Origin: CAVTLG01 sp963735495 | GTDB lineage: Bacteria; Chloroflexota; Ktedonobacteria; Ktedonobacterales; Ktedonobacteraceae | Reading direction: 5' to 3' | Length of the DNA stretch: 64,000 nt | Assembly (NCBI GenBank): GCA_963735495.1 | Contig: CAVTLG010000011.1 | Span: 1 to 64,000, forward strand | Shown: piece by piece, positions 25,100-33,808 of the stretch | How the letters are laid out: each line of letters begins with the position of its first letter | Numbering within the stretch: position 1 is the stretch's first letter | The notes under the pieces: generated by a model | Told to the model about the DNA's origin: nothing | Databases searched by the model: none | What the model saw: only the letters and a program-made list of their open reading frames with translations | Translations under genes and position numbers: made by a program

Positions 25100-28000
25100 A
25101 TGGATGAGGTTGAATTTCTCTCTCTTCTCCAAAGGATGGAAGATGAAACGTTAGACTTTAAGGCAAAGGCATATAGCTTTTCTTCGGACAACGAGAAGGC
25201 GCATATCATTAAGGACATCCTTAGTATGGCAAACTCTCCTCGTGAAGACACCTCGACTATCGTGCTCGGTGTCAAAAAACATCCTAATGGAACCAGTGAA
25301 CTCATAGGAATTGACCAGTACCCAGATGAGGCAGATCTCCAAAGCCTGTTCTCCGGTCGAGTTCAACCCATTCCGGGATTCAGCTACGAGGTGTTTTCCC
25401 ACGAACATAAGGATTTTGGCATCATCACAATACCTCCTCGGCGAAATGGTCCCTATCTTCCCACAAAAGACTTTCCTGCTTCCAACGACGGGCGTTCCCA
25501 TAATGTCTTGCGGCAATCTCAGATATACTTTCGTCGCGGGTCAAAAAATGATGGTGCAACCTCACCAGAGGATATCAAGCGCATTGTGAATTGGATGCAG
25601 GACACAGACACTGAGCTTCCTTCCGCATCAGATCCGGCATGGGAAGAGTTTCTGCGAGAAACCCATCGTTTTGAACCGGTGAGACGCTATATGCTCCTCG
25701 TGCCCCCGCTTGACACGCAGGAGATTGATCATCTCGCCGTGCTCGGAAAGCTCCCCTGGTCAATGGTTGTTGACTTCGATCCAGATACTGATTCAACAGG
25801 TCTACAAAGTGCTATTGGGTCAGTCCTCGAAGGATATCGCAGCCTCCACAGGATGGTACTGAAGGATCGACTGACGCTCAATCCAGACCGATCAACATAT
25901 TGGTTTTACGCACGTGGTCTCACGGGACGGGCTGAGACCATTTCGACCGGGCTGTGGAGAGAGTGGCAGGGACAATACGGCAATGAACTGAAGGAACAGC
26001 TAAATCGCTTGGCCGCCGCTATCAACCCGGCACCTGTGACCTGCGTCGTACTTTGGTACAGCAGGGAACTCGTTTCTCACCTACAATCTGTATTGACCGA
26101 TACGCTCAGCGCGTTTCAAGAGGAGGTGAACTTCGTCATCGTTAGCGAGCACTCCGCAGACCTCCAGTCCGTCACTGCACAGTACGATGCTACCTTGCTC
26201 GATATTCCTCTCCATCACCTCTGTTCTGGATTGCAGAGTCTTCTGCTCCATACGTTTCCTACTGATAGTGAGGAATGTGAACTCCCATCCAGTTCAGGAG
26301 CCCCAATCGTGCTCGAAGCAAAGGCACGGAAGTCGATGGAGGAGGAACTCGAGTTCGTCCATCTGGCTGTCGGCGCGAGTCCCTCACGACAACGTCCAGA
26401 TGGCTCCATCGGGCGAGAATTCCTCCGAGGAGCCGAGATTGATTGGTATGAACTGAGCCTACATACTGATGTAGATAGAGACAAGACCTTACAGTTGAAG
26501 CGCGAACTAGAGCACTCGCTGGAGCGGAAGCGAGCCGTGCGCATCAATCTCTATCACGATCCCGGTGCTGGAGGAACGACGGTTGCCCGTCGATTACTCT
26601 GGGAGGTGCACCGTGATTACCCTTGTGCCATTCTGCATCGGTGTACTCCCTCCGAGACCGCTGAGCGCATCTTCCGCCTGGCATCGCTCACTGGACAAGC
26701 GGTCTTACTGCTCATTGACGGGGCCGAAATCGCCGACCGGCAAGTGGACGAGCTCTACAACTTCCTCCGTAGCAGACTGGTTTCGGTCGTGTTGCTTCAG
26801 ACCCTGCGCCGTTTCGAGCGGGTGAGCGAAGGCAAGCGGGCCATCCATTTGCCCTCTAAGCTGTCTTCCTTTGAAGCTCAACGCTTTGTCGAAGTGTTTT
26901 CTCGCGAAGAGCCAGGGAAAAGGCACCAGCTAGAGCGGCTTGCAAATGCTCGCAACGAAAGAACGTGTACTGCCTTTTACTTTGGACTCGAAACCTTTGG
27001 AAAGGACTTTCTTGGACTGGGACCCTACGTACATGATCGCTTGGTTGAACTAACGGCGGAGCAGAAAAAGATTCTGGTGTTCCTCGCACTCTCCCATCAC
27101 TATGCCCAACTCCCCATCCGAGCACAAGCTTTTGCCGATGTCCTGGGCTTTCCGAAGAGCCGCGTGCTCAAGCTCTCACAGGCCCTTCCCTCACGGACCC
27201 GTGAACTCCTCATCGAAGTTCAGGAGGATGTCTGGAGGACGGCGCACGATGTCTTCGCGCAGGAGATCCTTGAGCAACTGCTCTGGCCCGTTGGTGAACG
27301 GCGCTTGTGGAAGCAGAATCTCTCGTCGTGGGCCAAGGAGTTCGCCTCCTTCTGCCGTGGTGAGAGCGCTATTCCCAGCGAAGAATTGGAGGATATCGCG
27401 AGCAGGACCTTCATCTATCGCGATAACGCCGACTTACTCGGGACAGAACGATCAACGCATCGAACCTTTGCCCAGCTCATCGACGACATTCCTTCATCAG
27501 TGGGTAGAGTTGAGTTGCTGCGGTATGTTGCGGAACTCTATCCAGAGAAAGCACATTTTTGGGCGCACTTGGGTCGCCTGTACGCAGTAGAACTGAAAGA
27601 TTTCACCCAATCGCTCATGTATATCGAGCGCGCTATCTCCTTGCAAGAAAATGATCACGTCCTGTACCACATGAAAGGGATGGCGCTACGCTATCAGGCT
27701 GACGATCTTATGCGACAAGGAGTAGAGGTCGAGAAAATCATTGCCGAGGTCAAACGCGGGAGTGAGGCATTTGAGGAAGCAAGAAGGCTCGATCCCGATG
27801 ATCCCTACGGATACATCAGTGAAGTACAGATGCTCGCACGCGTCCTCGATTACGTGGGAAAGCACTTTTCAGGAGGGTTGCCATCGTACTGGTTATCGCA
27901 AACGGCAGACGTCTTCCTCCGCGACAGCCTGGAACGGGCAGAAGACCTGTTGGAACGGGTGCGACGAAACCGCGAAGGTGAAGGGGCCAGTCCCTATGAG

Positions 28001-28774
28001 GAAGATTGCCGAGGGAAGCTGGACATGCTCTACGGTAGACATGAAAAAGCGCTTCAAATTTGGGACAACCTCCTAAGTCGACGAGACACCTTTCATCCTC
28101 CATTACGTAGGCAGATCGTGTGGACATATCTTGCACGAAGAGAACGTTCATGGGACGCCCTTGAACCACGAGAAGTTGAGCGCATCGTGGCACTGCTTGA
28201 GAGCAATCTTCAGGAAGAACCGAGCAGCGATGTGAACCTTCGTCTGTGGGTTCAGGCCGTGCGAAGGTTGAAGCAACCGCCAAGCGTTGAGGCGGTGATC
28301 GAGCGGGTAAGCTATTGGAAAGCGAGTACTGACACGCTGGACCCGATCTATTACCTCTACGTATTCAACGTGCTCCAAGTACTCGGGGGATCTGTCTGGG
28401 CTCGCGATGATGCCAAGCGCTACATCGAGGAGTGTCGCCACCGGGCCCGATTGCGACGCAACCGGACAAAAAGCCTAGAATGGCTCGGTACAGGTAAAGG
28501 AATTAATCAACTGGTCTATCACTCAGAACTGGGTAAATGGTTAACGGACAAAGATTTTTGGGAGAAAACGCAACGCCTCTCGCGTGTGCAAGGTCGTATT
28601 GCGAGAATCGATGCTCCACAGTCAGGACAAATAGAGATTGAGGGGGGGCTGTATGCCTTCTTCGTTCCTGCTCGTGGAGACTACAGTGCGGGCCGTTCGG
28701 AAAACCAATCCGTCGATTTCTACCTTGGCTTCAGTTATGACGGATTGCGTGCATGGGAAGTAAGAGATGCATAG
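25100..28774 (+). CDS. SAMD9-like AlbA_2 / STAND NTPase / TPR / OB-fold protein
   Basis: I choose ATG 25100 (MDEVEFLSLLQRMEDETLDF), with GGAAGG upstream, giving 1,224 residues; an in-frame ATG at 25025 is possible. Domains in order: AlbA_2 (1-165: ETLDFK, VLGVKKHPNG, IYFRRGSKNDGATSPEDI); a middle alpha/beta region (~180-420); P-loop NTPase with HDPGAGGTTVARRLLW at 486-501 and VLLLIDGAE near 535-543; winged-helix-like ~650-750; TPR-like helices ~790-1060; C-terminal OB fold (VQGRIARIDAPQSGQIEIEG, then VDFYLGFSYDGLRAWEV). This order and the GGTT P-loop match the SAMD9/SAMD9L family and its predicted bacterial STAND relatives. It is likely an antiviral, NLR-type effector binding nucleic acid. 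Confidence 0.82.
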   Translation: MDEVEFLSLLQRMEDETLDFKAKAYSFSSDNEKAHIIKDILSMANSPREDTSTIVLGVKKHPNGTSELIGIDQYPDEADLQSLFSGRVQPIPGFSYEVFSHEHKDFGIITIPPRRNGPYLPTKDFPASNDGRSHNVLRQSQIYFRRGSKNDGATSPEDIKRIVNWMQDTDTELPSASDPAWEEFLRETHRFEPVRRYMLLVPPLDTQEIDHLAVLGKLPWSMVVDFDPDTDSTGLQSAIGSVLEGYRSLHRMVLKDRLTLNPDRSTYWFYARGLTGRAETISTGLWREWQGQYGNELKEQLNRLAAAINPAPVTCVVLWYSRELVSHLQSVLTDTLSAFQEEVNFVIVSEHSADLQSVTAQYDATLLDIPLHHLCSGLQSLLLHTFPTDSEECELPSSSGAPIVLEAKARKSMEEELEFVHLAVGASPSRQRPDGSIGREFLRGAEIDWYELSLHTDVDRDKTLQLKRELEHSLERKRAVRINLYHDPGAGGTTVARRLLWEVHRDYPCAILHRCTPSETAERIFRLASLTGQAVLLLIDGAEIADRQVDELYNFLRSRLVSVVLLQTLRRFERVSEGKRAIHLPSKLSSFEAQRFVEVFSREEPGKRHQLERLANARNERTCTAFYFGLETFGKDFLGLGPYVHDRLVELTAEQKKILVFLALSHHYAQLPIRAQAFADVLGFPKSRVLKLSQALPSRTRELLIEVQEDVWRTAHDVFAQEILEQLLWPVGERRLWKQNLSSWAKEFASFCRGESAIPSEELEDIASRTFIYRDNADLLGTERSTHRTFAQLIDDIPSSVGRVELLRYVAELYPEKAHFWAHLGRLYAVELKDFTQSLMYIERAISLQENDHVLYHMKGMALRYQADDLMRQGVEVEKIIAEVKRGSEAFEEARRLDPDDPYGYISEVQMLARVLDYVGKHFSGGLPSYWLSQTADVFLRDSLERAEDLLERVRRNREGEGASPYEEDCRGKLDMLYGRHEKALQIWDNLLSRRDTFHPPLRRQIVWTYLARRERSWDALEPREVERIVALLESNLQEEPSSDVNLRLWVQAVRRLKQPPSVEAVIERVSYWKASTDTLDPIYYLYVFNVLQVLGGSVWARDDAKRYIEECRHRARLRRNRTKSLEWLGTGKGINQLVYHSELGKWLTDKDFWEKTQRLSRVQGRIARIDAPQSGQIEIEGGLYAFFVPARGDYSAGRSENQSVDFYLGFSYDGLRAWEVRDA

Positions 28775-28853
28775 TGAATACGACTCTTTTCTTGTCCATT
28801 TAGTTTTGTAGCTGAGGGTAGTAATGCTCCTCAGCTACAAGACCTTTCTGTTT

Positions 28854-31379
28854 CTAAGTTTCAAGGCTTGCTTTTGTGATGACTGTAATCTGATCAAGAG
28901 CCGCCATTTGCTCTGTTACCTCTGTAATCCGTTTCTTGAGGGCACGAACACTAGCATTGCGGCCATCAGTCCGCTTCTCAGCCTCTGTAAGGGCGCGCTT
29001 GAGTTCTGCAAGCTCTCGTCCGAGGACTACAAGTTCTGTCGGTGTTTCACCGAGCGGATGTGTGTGTGGGCTACTAGGCATTGGCGTATTGAACCAAAAA
29101 TCTTCATGCGGAAGCTCCGGTGGTGGAACATCAGTTTCTCCCTGGATAAGTTCGGTTAGTGTTTCAATATCTCCTTCGACTGCAGCTTTTTCTTGTCGTG
29201 TCATTTCGACGTGTGTCTGGAACTTGAGAATCTCATCCCGTGTTTCCATCCGTTCAACCAGCCGAGCCGCCTGGCTTGCCCCCACATACATGGGGCATTT
29301 TAGACACGCCAGACGATGCACGCACTTCTCCCAGGCTGGGTTCCCACAGAAACGTGATTGTCCGTCTGAGCCTCGACCGAGGAAGAAAAAGACATTGGGT
29401 TTGCCTACTTTGGCTGCATGCGTATCGATAATACCCTCAACAATCCGCATCAGGTCGTTGGCCCTGTTGATATCACGACCGAAGCGAAACGGGTCAGTTC
29501 GAGCATATGCTTTCACCATCTCAGGACGTGTATGACCAAGAAACTGCGAGATATCGTCGAGTGATAATCCATTTTTGCGCAGCATGGTAGCGATAGTACT
29601 ACGAGCACGATGGCCGGTAATGGCTCCTCTCGCATCGTGCTCTGGAACCCCGGCGCGCTTACAGAGTACCGGAATGAGAGACTTGTTGATAAAATTGTTG
29701 CCCAGTCTCTTCCCTCGGAAACAAAACAAGAAATCGACCAGGGAGTGATCTTTTAGATCGATGAGTTTGGGTTGATTGGTCGGACGTTCGCGTTCCCACG
29801 CCTCTATCGCATCGACGGTATATCTGGGAATGGGCACCCAGTAAGGGCCTTTCGTTTTGTTAGTGGGGACATACAGATAACAGAGTTGTGCATCCTCCTG
29901 ATCGGCAACAGGCAATCCACGCTCATCGAGCATCTCCGGGTCCCAATCCCGCCGAATACATCCCAATTGGAGACGTGTAATCTCATTGGGGCGACGTGCA
30001 GAAGTCACCCAGAGTAACGCGACGGCCTGGTAGTAGACAAGGGGATAGTTCCAGGTGACTGCGTAGTCTTCTGTTGAGAGCGTTGCCGCCGCGTAGGTGA
30101 GCTTGCACCAAATCACTTCGTCGATATCTCGTGGATCTGGTTGAATCAGGCGTTTGACAGGTGGCGGAGTTGCGAACGCAAGCACAGGGTTGAAATGGCG
30201 TACGAGAGTACTGGGTGCAGCTTGATCCACCAAGTGGGGACGATCTTGCAAAACCCGAAAAAAGTGCCTCATGACAGCAAGTCTGTTGTCAATCGTTGTT
30301 GGTGCCAATTTCTTCCCGACCATCTTCTTGCTCATCAAACATTGCAATCCATGCGTAGAGACATATTGACCGGAGGTGGTCGTACAGGTGTAATTCACGT
30401 ATTCAAGCACTAAGGCTTCATTCCACTGTTCAGGAGAAACGATCTCTGGATAGTTTGCGGTTAACCAACGACCAACCATGAGTAAGGTATCAAGATAGCG
30501 ACGGCGTCGTTTCAAAGGGAGTCCTGTAGCCTGCTCAAACCAGGCGCTACACCATCGCAACCAAACTGGGTGAACGTCATGTGTATCCACCTGGCTCATG
30601 AGTGTCAATGGAGATACAGGTTGTTCTACTAGGAAGGGAAGCAGACCGAGTTCCTGAAGCGCGATTTGGATGCGTCCCACGTGGGCTGCAGGTAACGCAT
30701 GTGGTGGCGTTGTTGCCTGTTGCAAGAGATCAGAGGAGAGATCTTCTAAGCAGGGACTGCGATTGAGGAGAAACAAGGTACACAGACAATATTTTACTGG
30801 CTGGATGGAATGATACTCCCCACTGTACCCTCTCCCGGACTTTCCAACAAGAAGAGCAGTGATTTTCTGAAACTCCACTTCAATCCTCTTGGCTCCGAAC
30901 ATGTGCCCTGCCATCTCGGTGATATTTCTCTTGTCATTAACTTCACGCAGATCAGAGACACCACCAAGGAGGTAGGCAATGTCCATGAGCGAAGCATGCA
31001 TGCTCAGTGCTTGATACTTTTTTCGTGTGGCTTGCGTGATCCCCAGAGTCTCCATCCACTCCTGGTGTGACCATTCCCAAAATGAGGTCTTTCGACGCAG
31101 CATCTCTTCGTAGAGAAAACACCGGAATGCTCGGCGGCGGTTGAGAGCACAACTGCGAAGCGCGACGACATCGAAGATGGGTTGTTGCAAGCGCAAAAGG
31201 GTTTGTGTTGCAGCCTTGAGTCCGGTGAGTCCTTTCGACTTGAGCCCGAGTCGACAGGCAATAGCTAATGCCTCCAACTCAGCAGGGGTAAGTGGGCTTC
31301 GGTCGTAGCTTGAAGGTTCGATCGTCATACGCCAGGTTCTTGATATTCCATCTGGTGGAAGGGTAGGAAGGCTACTCAT
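28854..31379 (-). CDS. TnpB-type tyrosine recombinase with C-terminal coiled coil
   Basis: The 841-residue protein starts MSSLPTLPPDGISRTWRMT; its ATG overlaps the end of the upstream recombinase gene by 8 bases. Catalytic motifs: SARRPNEITRL (first Arg), GHRARSTIATML (His-x-x-Arg) and FLGHTRPEMVKAYARTD (His and Tyr nucleophile). A Cys cluster follows (FCGNP, CVHRLACLKCPMYVG), as in Tn554-type TnpB. The last ~90 residues (LGRELAELKRALTEAEKRTD, then VRALKKRITEVTEQMA) form a coiled coil resembling TnpC, so TnpC may be fused here. At 841 residues it is longer than usual TnpB. Confidence 0.85.
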   Translation of the reverse strand: MSSLPTLPPDGISRTWRMTIEPSSYDRSPLTPAELEALAIACRLGLKSKGLTGLKAATQTLLRLQQPIFDVVALRSCALNRRRAFRCFLYEEMLRRKTSFWEWSHQEWMETLGITQATRKKYQALSMHASLMDIAYLLGGVSDLREVNDKRNITEMAGHMFGAKRIEVEFQKITALLVGKSGRGYSGEYHSIQPVKYCLCTLFLLNRSPCLEDLSSDLLQQATTPPHALPAAHVGRIQIALQELGLLPFLVEQPVSPLTLMSQVDTHDVHPVWLRWCSAWFEQATGLPLKRRRRYLDTLLMVGRWLTANYPEIVSPEQWNEALVLEYVNYTCTTTSGQYVSTHGLQCLMSKKMVGKKLAPTTIDNRLAVMRHFFRVLQDRPHLVDQAAPSTLVRHFNPVLAFATPPPVKRLIQPDPRDIDEVIWCKLTYAAATLSTEDYAVTWNYPLVYYQAVALLWVTSARRPNEITRLQLGCIRRDWDPEMLDERGLPVADQEDAQLCYLYVPTNKTKGPYWVPIPRYTVDAIEAWERERPTNQPKLIDLKDHSLVDFLFCFRGKRLGNNFINKSLIPVLCKRAGVPEHDARGAITGHRARSTIATMLRKNGLSLDDISQFLGHTRPEMVKAYARTDPFRFGRDINRANDLMRIVEGIIDTHAAKVGKPNVFFFLGRGSDGQSRFCGNPAWEKCVHRLACLKCPMYVGASQAARLVERMETRDEILKFQTHVEMTRQEKAAVEGDIETLTELIQGETDVPPPELPHEDFWFNTPMPSSPHTHPLGETPTELVVLGRELAELKRALTEAEKRTDGRNASVRALKKRITEVTEQMAALDQITVITKASLET

Positions 31380-32445
31380 GAGGCATCACGCTGCCGATCA
31401 ACCGCTCCATCCGCGCATCAAAAGGGGCCGCGGCCTCTCGAATGCGTTTGTTCAACTCAGAAGGTGCGAGATGAATGTAGATCTGTGTAGTGGCAACGCT
31501 TTTATGGCCAGCATACAATGCAATATCCTGGAGATCAACACCGCATCGTTTGAGAACGGTACAGCGTAAATGCCGAAACGTATGGGTCGTCAAGTGGGGT
31601 AAATCAACGACAATTCGTAAGCGTTCGATGACATCATTAAATGTGCCAAGCGTAATGGGGCAACCGGCGTTGCGATTCGACTCAGATAAGAAGAGAGGAC
31701 CATTTTTGTCACCACCGAAGGCAGCAAGAATACTTGCACGTTCGCCCCAAAGATAGCGCTTGAGCAGTTCTGCAGTACTGTGAGAGTAGGTAATGGTGCG
31801 TTGCCATCCCGATTTTGAGGTCTCTGGTCTGATGGTGATGAAGCGTGATGACCAATCAAAATCGTCGACTTGCAATGACACCAGTTCCTCTCTGCGCAAT
31901 GCACCATCATATGCAAGCAAAACCATAACTTGATTACGCGTCGATTCAGATGCCATGATATGTGTGATGAACTGCTCCCAATCCGCATCGGATGGAATCC
32001 ATGGCAACAATTTCTTGTGGGAGAGCACACCTCGTTTCGGTGGAGCATCTCCATACCCTGGATTCCCACGAGGAATGGGATTGATGGGGTTCTGTCTGTA
32101 TCCTCGGTAAATACAAAAGTCGAAAAAGAGGCGAGCCGTTACAATGCGCTGCTGGATCGTATTCGGAGAAAGCCCCTCTCCAGGGAGAGAAGTGAGCTTG
32201 TTTCTTACTTTGGCTGGAGCACGTCGATAGAGCCAGTCAATGTATGTATCGATATCGCCAGGGCCAGCTTCGATCAAGTCGGGAATGCCAGCGTCGGCAA
32301 AGGCACTCATCAGATCTTCTATATTACGAGCATAGGCATCAATGGTTTTGGGCCGCTTCTGCCGTTTCGCTTGAGACTCAATAAAAGCACGGGTAATGGA
32401 ATGCTTGGCCACATGAGGGTAGAATTGCCACTGGATCTCTTGCAC
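31372..32445 (-). CDS. TnpA-type tyrosine recombinase
   Basis: The 357-residue product begins MQEIQWQFYPHVAKHSITRA. It has a SAM-like core-binding domain (~20-130) and a catalytic domain with YDGALRREELVSL, THTFRHLRCTVLKRCG and YAGHKSVATTQIYIHL. It pairs with the TnpB-type protein as in Tn554, where both are needed for site-directed insertion. It is the first gene inside the right end of the element. Confidence 0.9.
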   Translation of the reverse strand: MQEIQWQFYPHVAKHSITRAFIESQAKRQKRPKTIDAYARNIEDLMSAFADAGIPDLIEAGPGDIDTYIDWLYRRAPAKVRNKLTSLPGEGLSPNTIQQRIVTARLFFDFCIYRGYRQNPINPIPRGNPGYGDAPPKRGVLSHKKLLPWIPSDADWEQFITHIMASESTRNQVMVLLAYDGALRREELVSLQVDDFDWSSRFITIRPETSKSGWQRTITYSHSTAELLKRYLWGERASILAAFGGDKNGPLFLSESNRNAGCPITLGTFNDVIERLRIVVDLPHLTTHTFRHLRCTVLKRCGVDLQDIALYAGHKSVATTQIYIHLAPSELNKRIREAAAPFDARMERLIGSVMPHE

Positions 32446-32601
32446 GTAGCATACCCTCCTCTTTCGCTCTATCGTGCATTAAGCATATCCACTTCTCCTA
32501 ATCATGTTGATCTATGCAGGCTGAAGAGGAGTAATTTGAGGATGAGGATAGACTGAGAACTCACATACAGAGAAAAGGAGCTTGCAGATTAATCCTAGCT
32601 A

Positions 32602-33092
32602 ACAACTAAGGTCCGACGAGAATAGCACAACCGCAACACAAAGACTTGAACAACCTGGCGTACCCCAGCGATGATGGCAAGAGCCTCTCCCCAGTCGCAT
32701 TGGGCATCTTGTCCTGGTTCAAATTCCAGTGGAAGAAAGACCTCGGGTGGATAGTGCGTTCGATTCCACTCAGCTCGAAATTGACCAATACGCGATTCAC
32801 ATCCTTGGTAGCCTTCTGCATGGATAATCTCGAAGATCTTGTGCGTCGTGTATCGTTGTTTGGGAGGAAAAAGATCGTTCTGGCTCAGAAGCTCCTCAAC
32901 CCGCTTTTGAAAGGGTTTGAAGCGCGGACCGGGCCGTTCCTCCCGGAGTTGGTAGGCTTTTCGCGGAAGATCGACAAGCGCCTTGCGAATCGTGTCGCGG
33001 CAGTGATGTGTTTCTTGAGCGATGTGAGAGATCGTCTGATGGTCGATGTAGTAGGCACGGCGCACCCGCTCGCGCTCATCATCGGGAAGCAT
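32602..33092 (-). pseudogene. istA: istA 5' part (IS21 transposase)
   Basis: ATG 33092 gives MLPDDERERVRRAYYIDHQT, an HTH (ISHIAQETHHCRDTIRKAL), then FEPGQDAQCDWGEA with the first catalytic Asp, and VFVLRLCYSRRTLVV, where the Tn554-like element interrupts. The three further codons to the stop at 32595 are element sequence. Confidence 0.93.
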
Positions 33093-33261
33093 GGCTACTT
33101 TCCTCTCAACGAGTTTGGAACACTATCCTTCTTTCACAATACCAGAAAGACTGCCTGATTGCAAGATTTTTCGATTAAGAATGTGCGACCAAGCTGGCAG
33201 ATTTTTCCCTTAATTTTTGGAGGCTATCATGGCACCTTCTTGGTTATTGAAAACATGGGGC

Positions 33262-33547
33262 GAAGGGCACCTATGTCGTGATCAGCCCGGAAGAAGGCGT
33301 GCTCTCCTTTGAGCCTGATTCTCCTGAATGGTTCGCCTGGCTCTCGACGCTTCCTTCTTTTCGTTTTGTTGGCAAGGGTGGCCGTTTCACGGCCTTTCGT
33401 GGCTATCAGTCCACGGCTCGCACGTCTTGGTGGGCACATCGCCAAATTCACAACCATTCACAACGGCGTCGTCTTGGTCTTACCGACTCGGTGACTCTTG
33501 ACTGTTTAGAACTGGCTGCATCTTCGCTTCAAGCACTCGTCTCGTAG
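33262..33547 (+). pseudogene. HTH accessory gene of the IS701-type element, 3' part
   Basis: After the target duplication the frame reads KGTYVVISPEEGVLSF, then SPEWFAWLSTLPSFRFVGKG, GRFTAFRGYQ, WWAHRQIHNHSQRRRLGL and a C-terminal helix. This is the third domain of the split 284-residue protein begun at 19100. The three-strand pattern (FxGxxGRFTA, WWAHR, RRLG) recalls arm-type or AP2-like DNA-binding folds. The same domain forms the C-terminus of the 40,685 transposase and most of the 57,395 protein. Confidence 0.8.
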
Positions 33548-33597
33548 CGCTCACTTTTTGAGCCTCGGTGTGTGCTTCCCCTCCCCTCCCCTCAGAC

Positions 33598-33613
33598 AAG
33601 TGCCACTGTAGTG
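33598..33613 (-). repeat. right terminal inverted repeat of the IS701-type element
   Basis: AAGTGCCACTGTAGTG, the reverse complement of CACTACAGTGGCACTT, matching the left end at 17218-17233 in 15 of 16 positions. It lies 50 bases after the accessory gene stop. Confidence 0.7.
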
Positions 33614-33808
33614 TATCCTAAGAAATATAGGAGTTTCTCCTGAGAACGCTGATAAGAAATATAGGGAGATCTCCGAATAGACGCGGGCAGACTTTTCAAT
33701 TAGACTCCTAGTAAACCCTTTCTGCAGAGATTCCCATCTTTGAGACCTTTCTCTGTGGGAAGAATTTGGCAGAGATATTCTCTACACACAAAAAGGATGC
33801 TTCTATGG
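33614..33808 (+). promoter_or_regulatory. displaced upstream region of the PfpI/ABC operon
   Basis: This stretch lies outside both flanking elements. It ends AAAAAGGATGCTTCTATGG, a ribosome site at good distance from ATG 33805, which was the PfpI start before the IS1634-type insertion. Two direct repeats TAAGAAATATAGG (33619-33631 and 33653-33665, 34 bp apart) are each followed by a GGAG...CTCC palindrome (GGAGTTTCTCC, GGAGATCTCC). They could be operator sites of a regulator such as an iron-responsive repressor; the regulator is unknown. Confidence 0.5.

Larger units (their letters stand above)
24909..32601. mobile_element. Tn554-like tyrosine-recombinase element with a SAMD9-like cargo gene
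   Basis: This 7.7-kb insert splits istA. Its ends are inverted repeats: TTAGGTAGGATTA at 24909-24921 and the reverse complement of TTAGCTAGGATTA at 32590-32602 (12 of 13 identical). ACAA is shared at both joints with the empty site. It codes two overlapping tyrosine recombinases on the minus strand and, convergent with them, a single cargo gene. No separate tnpC is present; the larger recombinase has a coiled-coil tail instead. Confidence 0.88.
19669..33255 (-). mobile_element. IS21-type element, itself interrupted twice
   Basis: The ends are TGTTTTCAATA at 19669-19679 and its reverse complement ending at 33255, flanked by a 6-bp duplication TGGGGC (19663-19668 and 33256-33261). TG...CA ends and this duplication size fit IS21. 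The element codes istA then istB on the minus strand. istA is split by 24909-32601 and istB by 20669-23516. Without those inserts the element is about 3.0 kb, including ~550 bases beyond istB that hold a large palindrome. Confidence 0.9.
17218..33613 (+). mobile_element. IS701-type element, split by a nested IS21-type insertion
   Basis: The terminal inverted repeats are CACTACAGTAGCACTT at 17218-17233 and the reverse complement of CACTACAGTGGCACTT at 33598-33613 (15 of 16 identical). Between them, once the IS21-type insert 19669-33255 and one 6-bp duplication are removed, lie a DDE transposase, a 24-bp repeat array and an HTH accessory gene, about 2.8 kb in all. The second IS701-type element at 40,315 has similar ends (CACTACAACCGCACTTA) but fuses the accessory domain to its transposase. 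I could not find a clear target duplication at the outer ends. Confidence 0.7.

Noticed and set aside
33229..33547. A start at ATG 33229 with GGAGG upstream, read as a short gene with a one-base frameshift.
   Set aside because: The joint with 19668 restores a perfect frame, so that ATG and ribosome site are just the end of the IS21-type element.
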